Shown here: one piece after another, positions 28,078-35,818 of the stretch
Numbering within the stretch: position 1 is the stretch's first letter
Layout: each line of letters begins with the position of its first letter
Assembly (NCBI RefSeq): GCF_000165485.1
Contig: NC_014623.1
Span: 949,501 to 1,013,500, forward strand
Direction of reading: 5' to 3'
Source of the DNA: Stigmatella aurantiaca DW4/3-1
GTDB taxonomy: Bacteria > Myxococcota > Myxococcia > Myxococcales > Myxococcaceae
DNA: 64,000 nt
The notes under the pieces: generated by a model
What the model saw: the letters and a program-made list of their open reading frames with translations, nothing else
Told to the model about the DNA's origin: nothing
Databases searched by the model: none
Made by a program: the position numbers and the translations under genes

Positions 28078-28539
28078 GTGAACTCCCATGCCCCTGCCAG
28101 CGCCCCGCCTCGCGTGCAGGTGACATGGCGCCCTCGGCTGGAACCGTTGGCCGCGCTCGCCGTCGTGGGCGTGGGGCCCTGCGCGCTCGCGCTCGCGCGC
28201 CGGGCGCTGGCCACGGACGACCGGCAACTCGCCGCGTGGGGAGGGGTGGCAGGCCCCGGGGTGCTCGTGTTGCTCGGGGAAACGCAAGCGCTGCCCTGGG
28301 TGGAGGGGGCCGTGTACCTGGGCAGAGATCCGGCCGCGCCCTCGCTACTGCTGCCGTGCACGCTCACGCCGGACGTGGCCCCCGCGCTGCTCGAGCGGGC
28401 GGTGGCAAGGCATGCCGCCGCGGACGCACCGCTGGCCGTGCTGCCCCGCTCTGGGCACCTCGTGCCGGTGGGCGCCGCACGGCCCGTGGCGCGAGAGGTG
28501 CTCGCCGCGTGGCTGCGGGCAGCGGAGGCGCCCCCATGA
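28078..28539 (+). CDS. bpX5-like small protein of the ternary system
   Basis: This small Ala/Leu/Pro-rich protein of 153 residues lies 60 bases after the MoxR gene. Its GTG start has a strong GGAGG. VTWRPRLEPLAALAVVGVGPCALALARRAL is followed by LAAWGGVAGPGVLVLLGETQALPWVEGAVYLGRDP. This WxxRxxPLxAxxVxGxG ... LPWVxGxxYLGRDP pattern is what I associate with the bpX5 domain named for MoxR-vWA-beta-propeller systems. That match is from memory, not a search. No catalytic motif is visible. Its stop overlaps the next start as ATGA, implying coupled synthesis. Confidence 0.7.
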   Translation: MNSHAPASAPPRVQVTWRPRLEPLAALAVVGVGPCALALARRALATDDRQLAAWGGVAGPGVLVLLGETQALPWVEGAVYLGRDPAAPSLLLPCTLTPDVAPALLERAVARHAAADAPLAVLPRSGHLVPVGAARPVAREVLAAWLRAAEAPP

Positions 28540-30326
28540 GCCACTTGCCCCCCGCCCTGCGTCCGTGGGCCGCGCAGCTCGCGATCTTTCCCGAGGAGGT
28601 GGCGCTCAGCTTGGGCCCTCACGTGGCCCGGCTCTCGGCCGCCATTGGCGCCCTGCGGCCCCGGGGAGAGACCCGGGGGGGCGAGCCCCAGGGCTATGAC
28701 GGATTGACCCGCCGGGGGCCCTACGAGCGGTTGCTCCTCACCGAGTGGCTCTTTGCCTTGGAGGCCCCCGATGAGTTCATTCGCCGCGCGGCTTTTGGAG
28801 AGCAGGCATTCCTCCAGCGCGCCTTCACGGAGCCTCAAGGGGCCCGCCGCACGTTGGTGCTGCTGGATGCGGGGCCGGATCAGCTCGGGACTCCTCGCAT
28901 CGCCCACCTCGCGCTTCTAATTGTCCTGGCCCGGCGTGCAGCGGCCGCGGGCGCGGGGTTTGCCTGGGGCGTGCTCCAGACGTCTCCGGATCGGGGCGCC
29001 TTCAGCGAGGTGACCCCCGCCACCATCCAGTCCTGGCTGGAAGCCCGGAGCGCCCAGCCCGCTCAGGCCGAGCACGTGGCCCGTTGGCGCGAGGCCCTGA
29101 CGCCTGGTCCGGCGCCGGACGATGGCTGGCTCGTGGGCAGTGCGCGGCTCGCCCGGTTCCCGGAGGCCGCGGGCCTGTCCCGGGTGGAAGTCTCCGAGGA
29201 AGTGGCTCCAGGGACCCCGCGGCTGTCGGTGACGGTGGCGCGAGCCGCCCGTCTTCCCACCACCGTGGTCTTCGAGCTGCCCTCGCAGGAGACGTGTGTC
29301 CGCCTGCTGAGAAATCCTTTCGCCGCCCACACCGCCGCGCCGGTGCGCCTGGCGGGGGGAGGCCGCATTCTGTCCTTTCACTTCTCCGCGGATGGGACCC
29401 GCCTCCTGTTCTTCCGCGCCGATGGGAGTGTGGCGGCGCAACCGGTGCCCCACTCGGCGCGGGCGACCCTTCCCCGGGTGCGGCGCTTCGCGTTGCCAGC
29501 AGGGCACAGGGTCGTGGCCGCGGGATGGCGCCGCAATGGCGGCATGCTCGTGCTGTCCCGCGACGACAGGACGCTCTGGATCCATGGAGCCCTCAAGGCA
29601 GGCTCTGCCCGCAAGCCCCAGGGGATTCCCTATGTGGGCTATGAAGGGTTGCTTCCGGATGCGCCCGCCGCGAACCAACCGCCCGGGTCCGTCCTCGTGT
29701 ACACCGAGGAAGACCGTGAGCGCGTGCTGGCGCGAGACAACGAAGGCCGCCTCTTCCTGATCAACCCCCATGGCCCGGCGGTGCTGGCCCAGGGCGTGAG
29801 TGCCTTGGCCGAGGTCCGGCGTCAGCCCGTCTTCGTGATGGCCCCGGGAAGCGACCCTTCGCGGGAGGGAGTCTGGCTGGGCGTGATGGAGCACCACCAG
29901 CAGCGCCACATCCCCCTGGGGCCGGGCAGTGGCGAGGCCTACTTCGGCTGTTCGGATGCCCTGGGCCATCCGGAGGCTGGGCTCCTTGCCTTGCGGCTCC
30001 GCCCCTTCTGCTGGGAGGTGCTGCTGGCCCGGGAGCGCGTGGAGATCTCCATCCCCGTGGGCTCGCAGGTGCTGGGCGTCGCCATCACCCAGGCCACCCG
30101 GGGACGGCCGGGGTTGCTGGTGCTCGAATCCGACAAGCGCTCCTTTCGGCTCGTGAGCCCCTCCGGGGTCCAGGACGTCACCCGGGCCACGGAGGATGTG
30201 GTCCAGGCGGCCGCCAGCCATGGCATGGGCCTGTTCGCGTGGCTGACCGTCAAAGGTGAAATGGTGGTGTGGAACCTGTACGAGGAGGCCGTCGTCTTCC
30301 GCGCCGCGCCCGAGGTGGGACGATGA
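28536..30326 (+). CDS. degenerate vWA plus beta-propeller protein of the ternary system
   Basis: This 596-residue protein has two parts. Residues about 60-260 read as a von Willebrand A domain: RRTLVLLDAGPDQLG, then the long helix IAHLALLIVLARRAAAAGAGFAWGVLQ. At the metal site D111-A-G-P-D replaces DxSxS, so a normal MIDAS is lost. From about residue 290 the sequence consists of WD/propeller-like blades (RILSFHFSADGTRLLFFRADG, GHRVVAAGWRRNGGMLVLSRDDRTLWIHG, RVLARDNEGRLFLINPHG). The start overlaps the upstream stop (ATGA) and its own stop overlaps the next start (ATGA). It is likely the client-presenting partner of the MoxR ATPase. The role in vivo is unknown. Confidence 0.8.
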   Translation: MSHLPPALRPWAAQLAIFPEEVALSLGPHVARLSAAIGALRPRGETRGGEPQGYDGLTRRGPYERLLLTEWLFALEAPDEFIRRAAFGEQAFLQRAFTEPQGARRTLVLLDAGPDQLGTPRIAHLALLIVLARRAAAAGAGFAWGVLQTSPDRGAFSEVTPATIQSWLEARSAQPAQAEHVARWREALTPGPAPDDGWLVGSARLARFPEAAGLSRVEVSEEVAPGTPRLSVTVARAARLPTTVVFELPSQETCVRLLRNPFAAHTAAPVRLAGGGRILSFHFSADGTRLLFFRADGSVAAQPVPHSARATLPRVRRFALPAGHRVVAAGWRRNGGMLVLSRDDRTLWIHGALKAGSARKPQGIPYVGYEGLLPDAPAANQPPGSVLVYTEEDRERVLARDNEGRLFLINPHGPAVLAQGVSALAEVRRQPVFVMAPGSDPSREGVWLGVMEHHQQRHIPLGPGSGEAYFGCSDALGHPEAGLLALRLRPFCWEVLLARERVEISIPVGSQVLGVAITQATRGRPGLLVLESDKRSFRLVSPSGVQDVTRATEDVVQAAASHGMGLFAWLTVKGEMVVWNLYEEAVVFRAAPEVGR

Positions 30327-32953
30327 GCCGCCCGGCGCCGGTGAGCCCCCGGCAGCATGTGCACCGAGGCACCCTCGAGGTGGCCGCGTTCTGGTTCGAT
30401 CCCGCGCTTCTCGGCGAGCAGGAGGCGCGCGCGCGCGTGCTGGCCGGGTGGACTTCCGGAGCGGGCGTGTTCGCGGTGGCGGGAGGCTGGCTGCTGCGGT
30501 TGGCGCGTCCCCGGCGGCAGGCGTGTGCCACCGCGCCCGGTCTGCCCCTGACGCTGGAGGCAGAGGTCCTCATGGCCGCGCCACTCTCGGGGCCCGAGCG
30601 GGGGCGGCTCGCGCCTCCCGCGGGTTCGGCGGTGCTGGTCCGAGCCGGTCATGCGGAGGTGTTCCCCCTGGATGCCTCATGCCGGGTGGACGTGGCGGCG
30701 TGGCTGGAGGTTTCGGACTGGAACCTTCTGCCCGTGAAGGGACTGGGCGCTCCACCTCCGCCTGTCACCGTCCTCGAGCCAGTGGCCATGCCTCCGCGCA
30801 GTGCCTTTGGGCCGGGCCTCCCGGCCGCCGCCCCCGAGGCGGAGAGCATGAGGGCACGCATGAAGGGGACCGTCGGCGCGGGGGCCACTCAATCTGTGCC
30901 GGGCGGCAGCGCCCCAGCCTCCTGGTGGACCCGGTGGCGTGCCTGGCTCCAGGCGCGATGGGGCTCTGCTGCCTCCCCACCACCGGCCACGTCGGCCGCA
31001 TCAGGGCTCGCGCGGGCGAAGGGCAGGGGGGCAGGGGCGTCTCCTTCCCAGGCCCAGAAGCTCTTCTCGCGATTCTCTGCGTGGGTGCTGCGCAGCACGC
31101 CGTTGGGGGCGCTGCTGAGCCAGCGCCAGGCAGAGTACGTGCGGCGGCTCTTCGACCTGTTCGAGCAGGGAGACCTCCAGGAGGCGCTGCGCTACGCCAT
31201 CCCCCTGGGCGCTCAGATGACGGAGCCGGAGCGCGTGGCGCTGGGGCTGCCGGGGCCGAGGGAGAGCCTCACCATCCGGCCGCGTGCGGCAGGCGCGGCC
31301 AGCATCATGGGCGGAGGGGCTCAGGTCTATGACGCGCTCAAGGAGCGCTACCGGGCGGCCTTCCAGCGCCTGAAGCGAGAGGGCCGGATCGACGAGGCGG
31401 CCTTCGTGCTCACCGAACTGCTGGGGGCTCACGAAGAGGCGGTGTCCTTCCTGGAGGAGCACGGCCGGCTGCGGCTGGCGGCCGAGCTCGCCGAGGGACG
31501 AGGGCTCCCCCCGGGGCTGGTGGTGCGCCAGTGGCTGCTGGCCAAGGAGCCGGGGCGCGCGGTGGCCATTGCCCGGCGCAGTGGGGCCTTCGCGGACGCG
31601 GTGCTGAGGCTGGAGTCCTCCCGCCATCCCGAAGCGCGAACCCTGCGGAGGCTCTGGGCGGAGATGCTCGCGGAGACGGGAGACTACCTCCGCGCGGTGA
31701 CGGTCATCTGGCCGCTCGAGGAAGAGCATCCCCGGGCTCGCAGGTGGCTGGAGCGGGGAATCGCGGTGGGAGGCGTGGGGGGCGCCCGGGCGCTGGCGCG
31801 GCTGGTGGCGTTCTTCCCTGAGACCTTCGAGGCGAGCCGGGGGCCGGTGCTGGCGCTCTTGGAAGATGGCAGCCGGGAGCGGGCGTCGGAGCGGGCCGCC
31901 TTCGCGGCGGCCCTGGTGCGGGAGAGCCAGACGGACGCCGCGTCCGGCTTCGAGGGGGCCGTGGTGCGCGCGCTGCTGAGAGACAGGGCCGCGGGCCACC
32001 GTCTGGAGGTGGGGGTCCTCACACAGCTCCTGAAGAAACCGGGATGCGGTCCCCTGCGGACCGACTTGCCCAAGGTGCCGAACGCGCATCGCCCGCCGTG
32101 GGGAGAGGACCCGCAGGCGGGCATGCTCACGGAGTTCCTGGCGGCGGCCGAGGCCGGTCCCTACCCCCTTCACGACGCGGTGGCGTTGTCGGGCCAGCGC
32201 ATGTTGCTGGCATTGGGGGAGGCAGGGGTGCGGCTCATCCGGGCCGATGGCACCTGCGTGGCGCACTTCGACGTGCCCGCCTTCTCACTGGTGCCTTCGG
32301 TGCACGAAGACCGGATGGTGGCGCTCGCGCCCCGGGGAGAACTCCAGCGGCTCTCCCGGATTGAACTGGGCGCCCGCCGCGCGGTGCACTGGTGTGACGC
32401 CCGGGTGGACGCCTTCGCGCCGAGCCATGATGGCAGCCGGTGGTTCATCGCCGAAGGCGACACCGTCATGGCGGTGGACGTGCTGGAGAGCGGCGCCTTC
32501 CGGGCGCTCTGGCGTGTCTCCCAGCTGGAGGGCCCGGTGTTGGCACTGGATGTGGATGACGGGTGGCTGCGATTCGTCACCTGGAACGCCCCCTCCGCTC
32601 AGTACTGGAACTACGCGTTGGAGAACGGTCCCACGTTGCGCTCCCGCCTCGCGCAGCGCGGTGGGACGAACCTGCCGATGGTGACCCTGAACACGGTGAC
32701 GGGAAAGGCGGAGCGGGAGAAGAACTTCTTCTTCGCCATGCCGTGGATCCTGCGCACCGTGCAGGTTGGACTGAACAAGGAAGCGCTCCTCCATGGGAAG
32801 AGCGGGAGCCTCCAGGCTCGGTTCGTTTTCGAGGGCGAAGAGCCCGTGGGGGCCCGCTTCTGGGGGGATGCGCTGCTGCTCTTCGACAAGATGGGGCGGT
32901 TGCTCCGGGTGGACCTGACGGAAGGCACGGCGCGGCGGGTGCCCCTGGGCTAG
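30323..32953 (+). CDS. bpX6-like protein with helical repeats and C-terminal beta-propeller
   Basis: The 876 residues begin with RGTLEVAAFWFDPALLGEQEARARVLAGW, which I associate with the bpX6 N-terminal domain of these ternary systems. A Pro/Ala linker (about 150-240) and a TPR-like helical array (about 340-580, e.g. YRAAFQRLKREGRIDEAAFVL) follow. The C-terminal propeller, from about residue 610, has blades such as DRMVALAPRGELQRLSRI and GDALLLFDKMGRLLRVDLTEG. It is translationally coupled to the vWA-propeller gene by an ATGA overlap. No enzymatic motif is seen, so it is probably a scaffold or sensor. Confidence 0.75.
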   Translation: MSRPAPVSPRQHVHRGTLEVAAFWFDPALLGEQEARARVLAGWTSGAGVFAVAGGWLLRLARPRRQACATAPGLPLTLEAEVLMAAPLSGPERGRLAPPAGSAVLVRAGHAEVFPLDASCRVDVAAWLEVSDWNLLPVKGLGAPPPPVTVLEPVAMPPRSAFGPGLPAAAPEAESMRARMKGTVGAGATQSVPGGSAPASWWTRWRAWLQARWGSAASPPPATSAASGLARAKGRGAGASPSQAQKLFSRFSAWVLRSTPLGALLSQRQAEYVRRLFDLFEQGDLQEALRYAIPLGAQMTEPERVALGLPGPRESLTIRPRAAGAASIMGGGAQVYDALKERYRAAFQRLKREGRIDEAAFVLTELLGAHEEAVSFLEEHGRLRLAAELAEGRGLPPGLVVRQWLLAKEPGRAVAIARRSGAFADAVLRLESSRHPEARTLRRLWAEMLAETGDYLRAVTVIWPLEEEHPRARRWLERGIAVGGVGGARALARLVAFFPETFEASRGPVLALLEDGSRERASERAAFAAALVRESQTDAASGFEGAVVRALLRDRAAGHRLEVGVLTQLLKKPGCGPLRTDLPKVPNAHRPPWGEDPQAGMLTEFLAAAEAGPYPLHDAVALSGQRMLLALGEAGVRLIRADGTCVAHFDVPAFSLVPSVHEDRMVALAPRGELQRLSRIELGARRAVHWCDARVDAFAPSHDGSRWFIAEGDTVMAVDVLESGAFRALWRVSQLEGPVLALDVDDGWLRFVTWNAPSAQYWNYALENGPTLRSRLAQRGGTNLPMVTLNTVTGKAEREKNFFFAMPWILRTVQVGLNKEALLHGKSGSLQARFVFEGEEPVGARFWGDALLLFDKMGRLLRVDLTEGTARRVPLG

Positions 32954-33149
32954 GCGAGGGAGGAAGCTTCTCCGGCGTTGTCAGGAGTCTGGCCGTTCCC
33001 CCGTCGTGTTACGCTGGGGCGCCGCTCGCGGGACTGTGATGCGACTTCCGAAACGAGCCTTTGGAGCTTGACTAGCCAGTCGTGTCCTCCTTCCCCGAGC
33101 GGCGCTTCTTTTTCCGGGCCTGGGTCCGGCTGACGCGAGGGAGAGGACG

Positions 33150-34619
33150 ATGGACGCGGCATGGGCGCGTGCCGAGCAGGTCGCTCGCGAAGATCTGGTG
33201 ATGTTCGTGAATGCCTGTTTTTCGTGCACCGGGCAGCGCGAGTTCTACAACGACGGCCGGGGTCAGGCGGTCTCCATCGACTTCCTGCACGCCTACATTC
33301 TGGGCAACTACCGCCGCCTCTACTCGCGGACGCTGGCCGCGGGCATCAACCACTTCAACCAGGCGCAGATCATCCTCAACCTGCTGGCCACCGGCGCCCA
33401 GACGCGCCCCGAGGACCGGCGGGAAGAGGGGGCGCTCATCGCCATGGCGCTTCGGGCGTTGCCCCCTCAGCGGGCGTACCGGGTGCTGGAGGTGATGCGG
33501 GAGCGGCGCATCAACAACCGCCGGGCGCGCGCCATCACCCGGCAGTACCTGGCAGGGCGGCAGGATCTGAACTTCGACGCGCTCAAGTACCGCCCCAAGC
33601 TGAGGGCCGCGGTGGCGCATGGGCACCTGAAGCTCGCGGGCGAGCTGAACCCCTTCCTGTTCCAGGGCTGGCGCAAGCGCGTGTACACCACGCCGCTGCT
33701 GGAGACCTTCCGGCGAGCCCACTACGAGCAGGCCGCGATCTTCGAGCTGCCCTTCACCATCGCCGAGGGGTTTGCCCGTAAGCACAACATCCCCCGGGAT
33801 GTCTTCCTCACCCGCATCCAGCCCCGCCTGACCTCGGCCGAACGGCTGCGGCTCCAGGGCTCGGCGGCCCGGGTGGAGACCTCCCTCGCCATCGACCTGG
33901 GGCGCACCCCGCTCACGAAGCTGGCGCTCTACGTGCTCTCCCTGAAGTTGGACACGCGGCGCGAGCGGCGCGCGGAACTGCATGCCGCGCTGGAGCAAGC
34001 CGCCACGCGCACCTTGCGCCAGGCCTCGGTGCCGCTCGGCCGGGTGGCCGCCGTGCTGGACAACAGCTACTCCGCCTCGGGCTCCAGCGAGAAGCGCAGG
34101 CGCCCGTTGGGAGTGGTCCTGGCCGCGCACTACCTGCTGTCCGCCCTGGCGCGGGAGTACCGTGCCTTCTGGACCCGTCCGGCCGAGGAGCCCCTCTTCC
34201 TGGAGGCGCGGGGACAGACGGATCTGTCCACGCCACTGCTCGATGCGCTGGAGTGGAAGCCGGACCTGGTGGTCGTCGTATCCGACGGCTACGACAATGA
34301 TCCCCCCAACGCCGTGGCCGAGGTGACGCGGATCTTCCGCACCAAGCTGGACCCCTCGCGCCGGACCTCCATCATCCACGCGAACCCCGTGTTCGCCTCG
34401 GAGCTCTACGCCCCCCGGGGCATTGGGGCGCAAGTACCCACGGTGGGGGTGCGGGACGCGGAGGACCTTCCCACGGTGCTGGGGTTCGCGCGCTTCGCGG
34501 AAGGGGCCGCTCCCCTGTCGGAGCTGGAGAACTATCTCGCGGCGCGCGTGCGGCGGATGCTGGAGCCGGGACAGCGCCCCGTGCAGCCGGTGGAACTGAC
34601 TGGTGAGGAGGAGGCGTGA
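33150..34619 (+). CDS. helical-repeat/vWA protein, possibly TROVE (Ro60)-like
   Basis: The 489-residue protein has an all-helical N-terminal region of about 270 residues. It includes FVNACFSCTGQREFYNDG and YSRTLAAGINHFNQAQIILNLLATG, with many Arg-rich helices (RRINNRRARAITRQYL). A vWA domain (about 298-470) follows with an intact MIDAS: D304-N-S-Y-S, a later Thr, and VVSDGYDNDPPN. HEAT-like helices followed by a MIDAS vWA is the layout of TROVE/Ro60 RNA-binding proteins, and the basic helices would suit RNA. This assignment rests on architecture only. The stop overlaps the next gene (TGATG). It lies about 200 bases after the ternary system on the same strand. Confidence 0.72.
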   Translation: MDAAWARAEQVAREDLVMFVNACFSCTGQREFYNDGRGQAVSIDFLHAYILGNYRRLYSRTLAAGINHFNQAQIILNLLATGAQTRPEDRREEGALIAMALRALPPQRAYRVLEVMRERRINNRRARAITRQYLAGRQDLNFDALKYRPKLRAAVAHGHLKLAGELNPFLFQGWRKRVYTTPLLETFRRAHYEQAAIFELPFTIAEGFARKHNIPRDVFLTRIQPRLTSAERLRLQGSAARVETSLAIDLGRTPLTKLALYVLSLKLDTRRERRAELHAALEQAATRTLRQASVPLGRVAAVLDNSYSASGSSEKRRRPLGVVLAAHYLLSALAREYRAFWTRPAEEPLFLEARGQTDLSTPLLDALEWKPDLVVVVSDGYDNDPPNAVAEVTRIFRTKLDPSRRTSIIHANPVFASELYAPRGIGAQVPTVGVRDAEDLPTVLGFARFAEGAAPLSELENYLAARVRRMLEPGQRPVQPVELTGEEEA

Positions 34620-35794
34620 TGGGACAGCTTGCGGTGGAACAGAAGCGCATCCTGCCGGTGGGGCTGCGGCTTGCGCCTTCCCAGGTCTGGGGCAGCATCC
34701 GCCTGGTGCCGGTGCTGCGGGACCATGTCCCGGGAGACCTGCGCTTCACCCGGCGCAAGTATGACGATGACGTCACCGTCGTCACGCGCGAGGGCGAGCT
34801 GATGGAGCCCGGCGTCAAGTACGTCTCCTACGTGCCCCATGGGCTGGTGATGGACTGGGACGACCGGAGCGCGGCCGTGACGGTGGACACGCGGCTCGAG
34901 GCCTCCGAGGGCAAGGCCCTGAAGCGAGGGGCGGCCACCCTGCGGGTGCTGCACCGCATGGTGCACCGGGAAGACAAGAACCGGCTGCGGCTGCTGCCGC
35001 TGCACCTGGCGATGGAGGGGTTTCTGGCCCAGGCCTTCGGAGGGCCCGAGATTGCCTGGAGCGAGTACTCCGCGCAGGCCCTCTCCGAGGGTTTGAGCCC
35101 GCGCCAGGAGTGGTCGGTGATCGGTTGGGCGAGCGCGGCCTTCAACGAAGCCCTGCGCATCTTCGAGATCCACGAGCAGCAGGTGGGCGTGCTCATCTTC
35201 CATGCCGACGTACTGCTCTCGGCCTCCATCGTCTCGCATCCCCAGGACTACCGCGCACTGCACCGGGCGTTGCTGGAGGACTTTTATGGAGACCTGCTGC
35301 TCCAGTACGGCTTCCTGGGGGATGTGCCCACGCTGGGGCTCACCGTCGATGAGCGGAACATCTCCTCCGTGGCGGAGCTGCGGAGCGCCATCGTGCGCAT
35401 GCGCGAGGACTGGGCCGAGTTTCACGGCACCATGGCTGGGGGCCTCATCGGCGCGGAGGTCTTCGCGAGCACCGTGTACGAGGCGGGCCCGTTCCGGCTC
35501 CAGCGGTTCGTCACCTCCCTGGTTCCCTCGGAGGAGAACCACATTGGCGAGTTCATCCAGCGTGGGGACGGCACGCTTGAGTACCTCAAGACGTACCGGC
35601 TCTCCGCGGCGCAAACCCGGCGGGCCTACTTGCTCAAGCACCTGGCGGAGGGCGGGTGGAACCTGGAGCGCACGGCGGCCCACCTGAAGACCACTCGCGA
35701 TGACCTGATGCTGCGCCTGAAGAACGCGGGCTTCGGCTACCTGCTCAAGGAGCACGTGCTCCAGGAGGCGGCGAGGCGCCAGTCCCGCAAGTAG
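34619..35794 (+). CDS. conserved partner of the vWA protein with C-terminal Fis-type HTH (possibly ARPP-2-like)
   Basis: The 391 residues begin with beta-rich segments (GLRLAPSQVWGSIRLVPVLRDHVPGDL, GVKYVSYVPHGLVMDWDD) and a helical core (LPLHLAMEGFLAQAFGG, ALHRALLEDFYGDLLLQYG). I tentatively relate this part to the ARPP-2 domain; no search was possible. The last 50 residues (GGWNLERTAAHLKTTRDDLMLRLKNAG) match the Fis/NtrC-type helix-turn-helix: N-hydrophobic-TRAAEhLGhSRpTLhRrLKehG. The protein is thus likely to contact DNA or to be descended from an enhancer-binding-type regulator, but it has no AAA+ domain. ATG overlaps the upstream TGA by one base, so synthesis with the vWA protein is coupled. 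Confidence 0.7.
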   Translation: MGQLAVEQKRILPVGLRLAPSQVWGSIRLVPVLRDHVPGDLRFTRRKYDDDVTVVTREGELMEPGVKYVSYVPHGLVMDWDDRSAAVTVDTRLEASEGKALKRGAATLRVLHRMVHREDKNRLRLLPLHLAMEGFLAQAFGGPEIAWSEYSAQALSEGLSPRQEWSVIGWASAAFNEALRIFEIHEQQVGVLIFHADVLLSASIVSHPQDYRALHRALLEDFYGDLLLQYGFLGDVPTLGLTVDERNISSVAELRSAIVRMREDWAEFHGTMAGGLIGAEVFASTVYEAGPFRLQRFVTSLVPSEENHIGEFIQRGDGTLEYLKTYRLSAAQTRRAYLLKHLAEGGWNLERTAAHLKTTRDDLMLRLKNAGFGYLLKEHVLQEAARRQSRK

Positions 35795-35818
35795 GACTCG
35801 AGAGGAGAAGAGCGTCTC

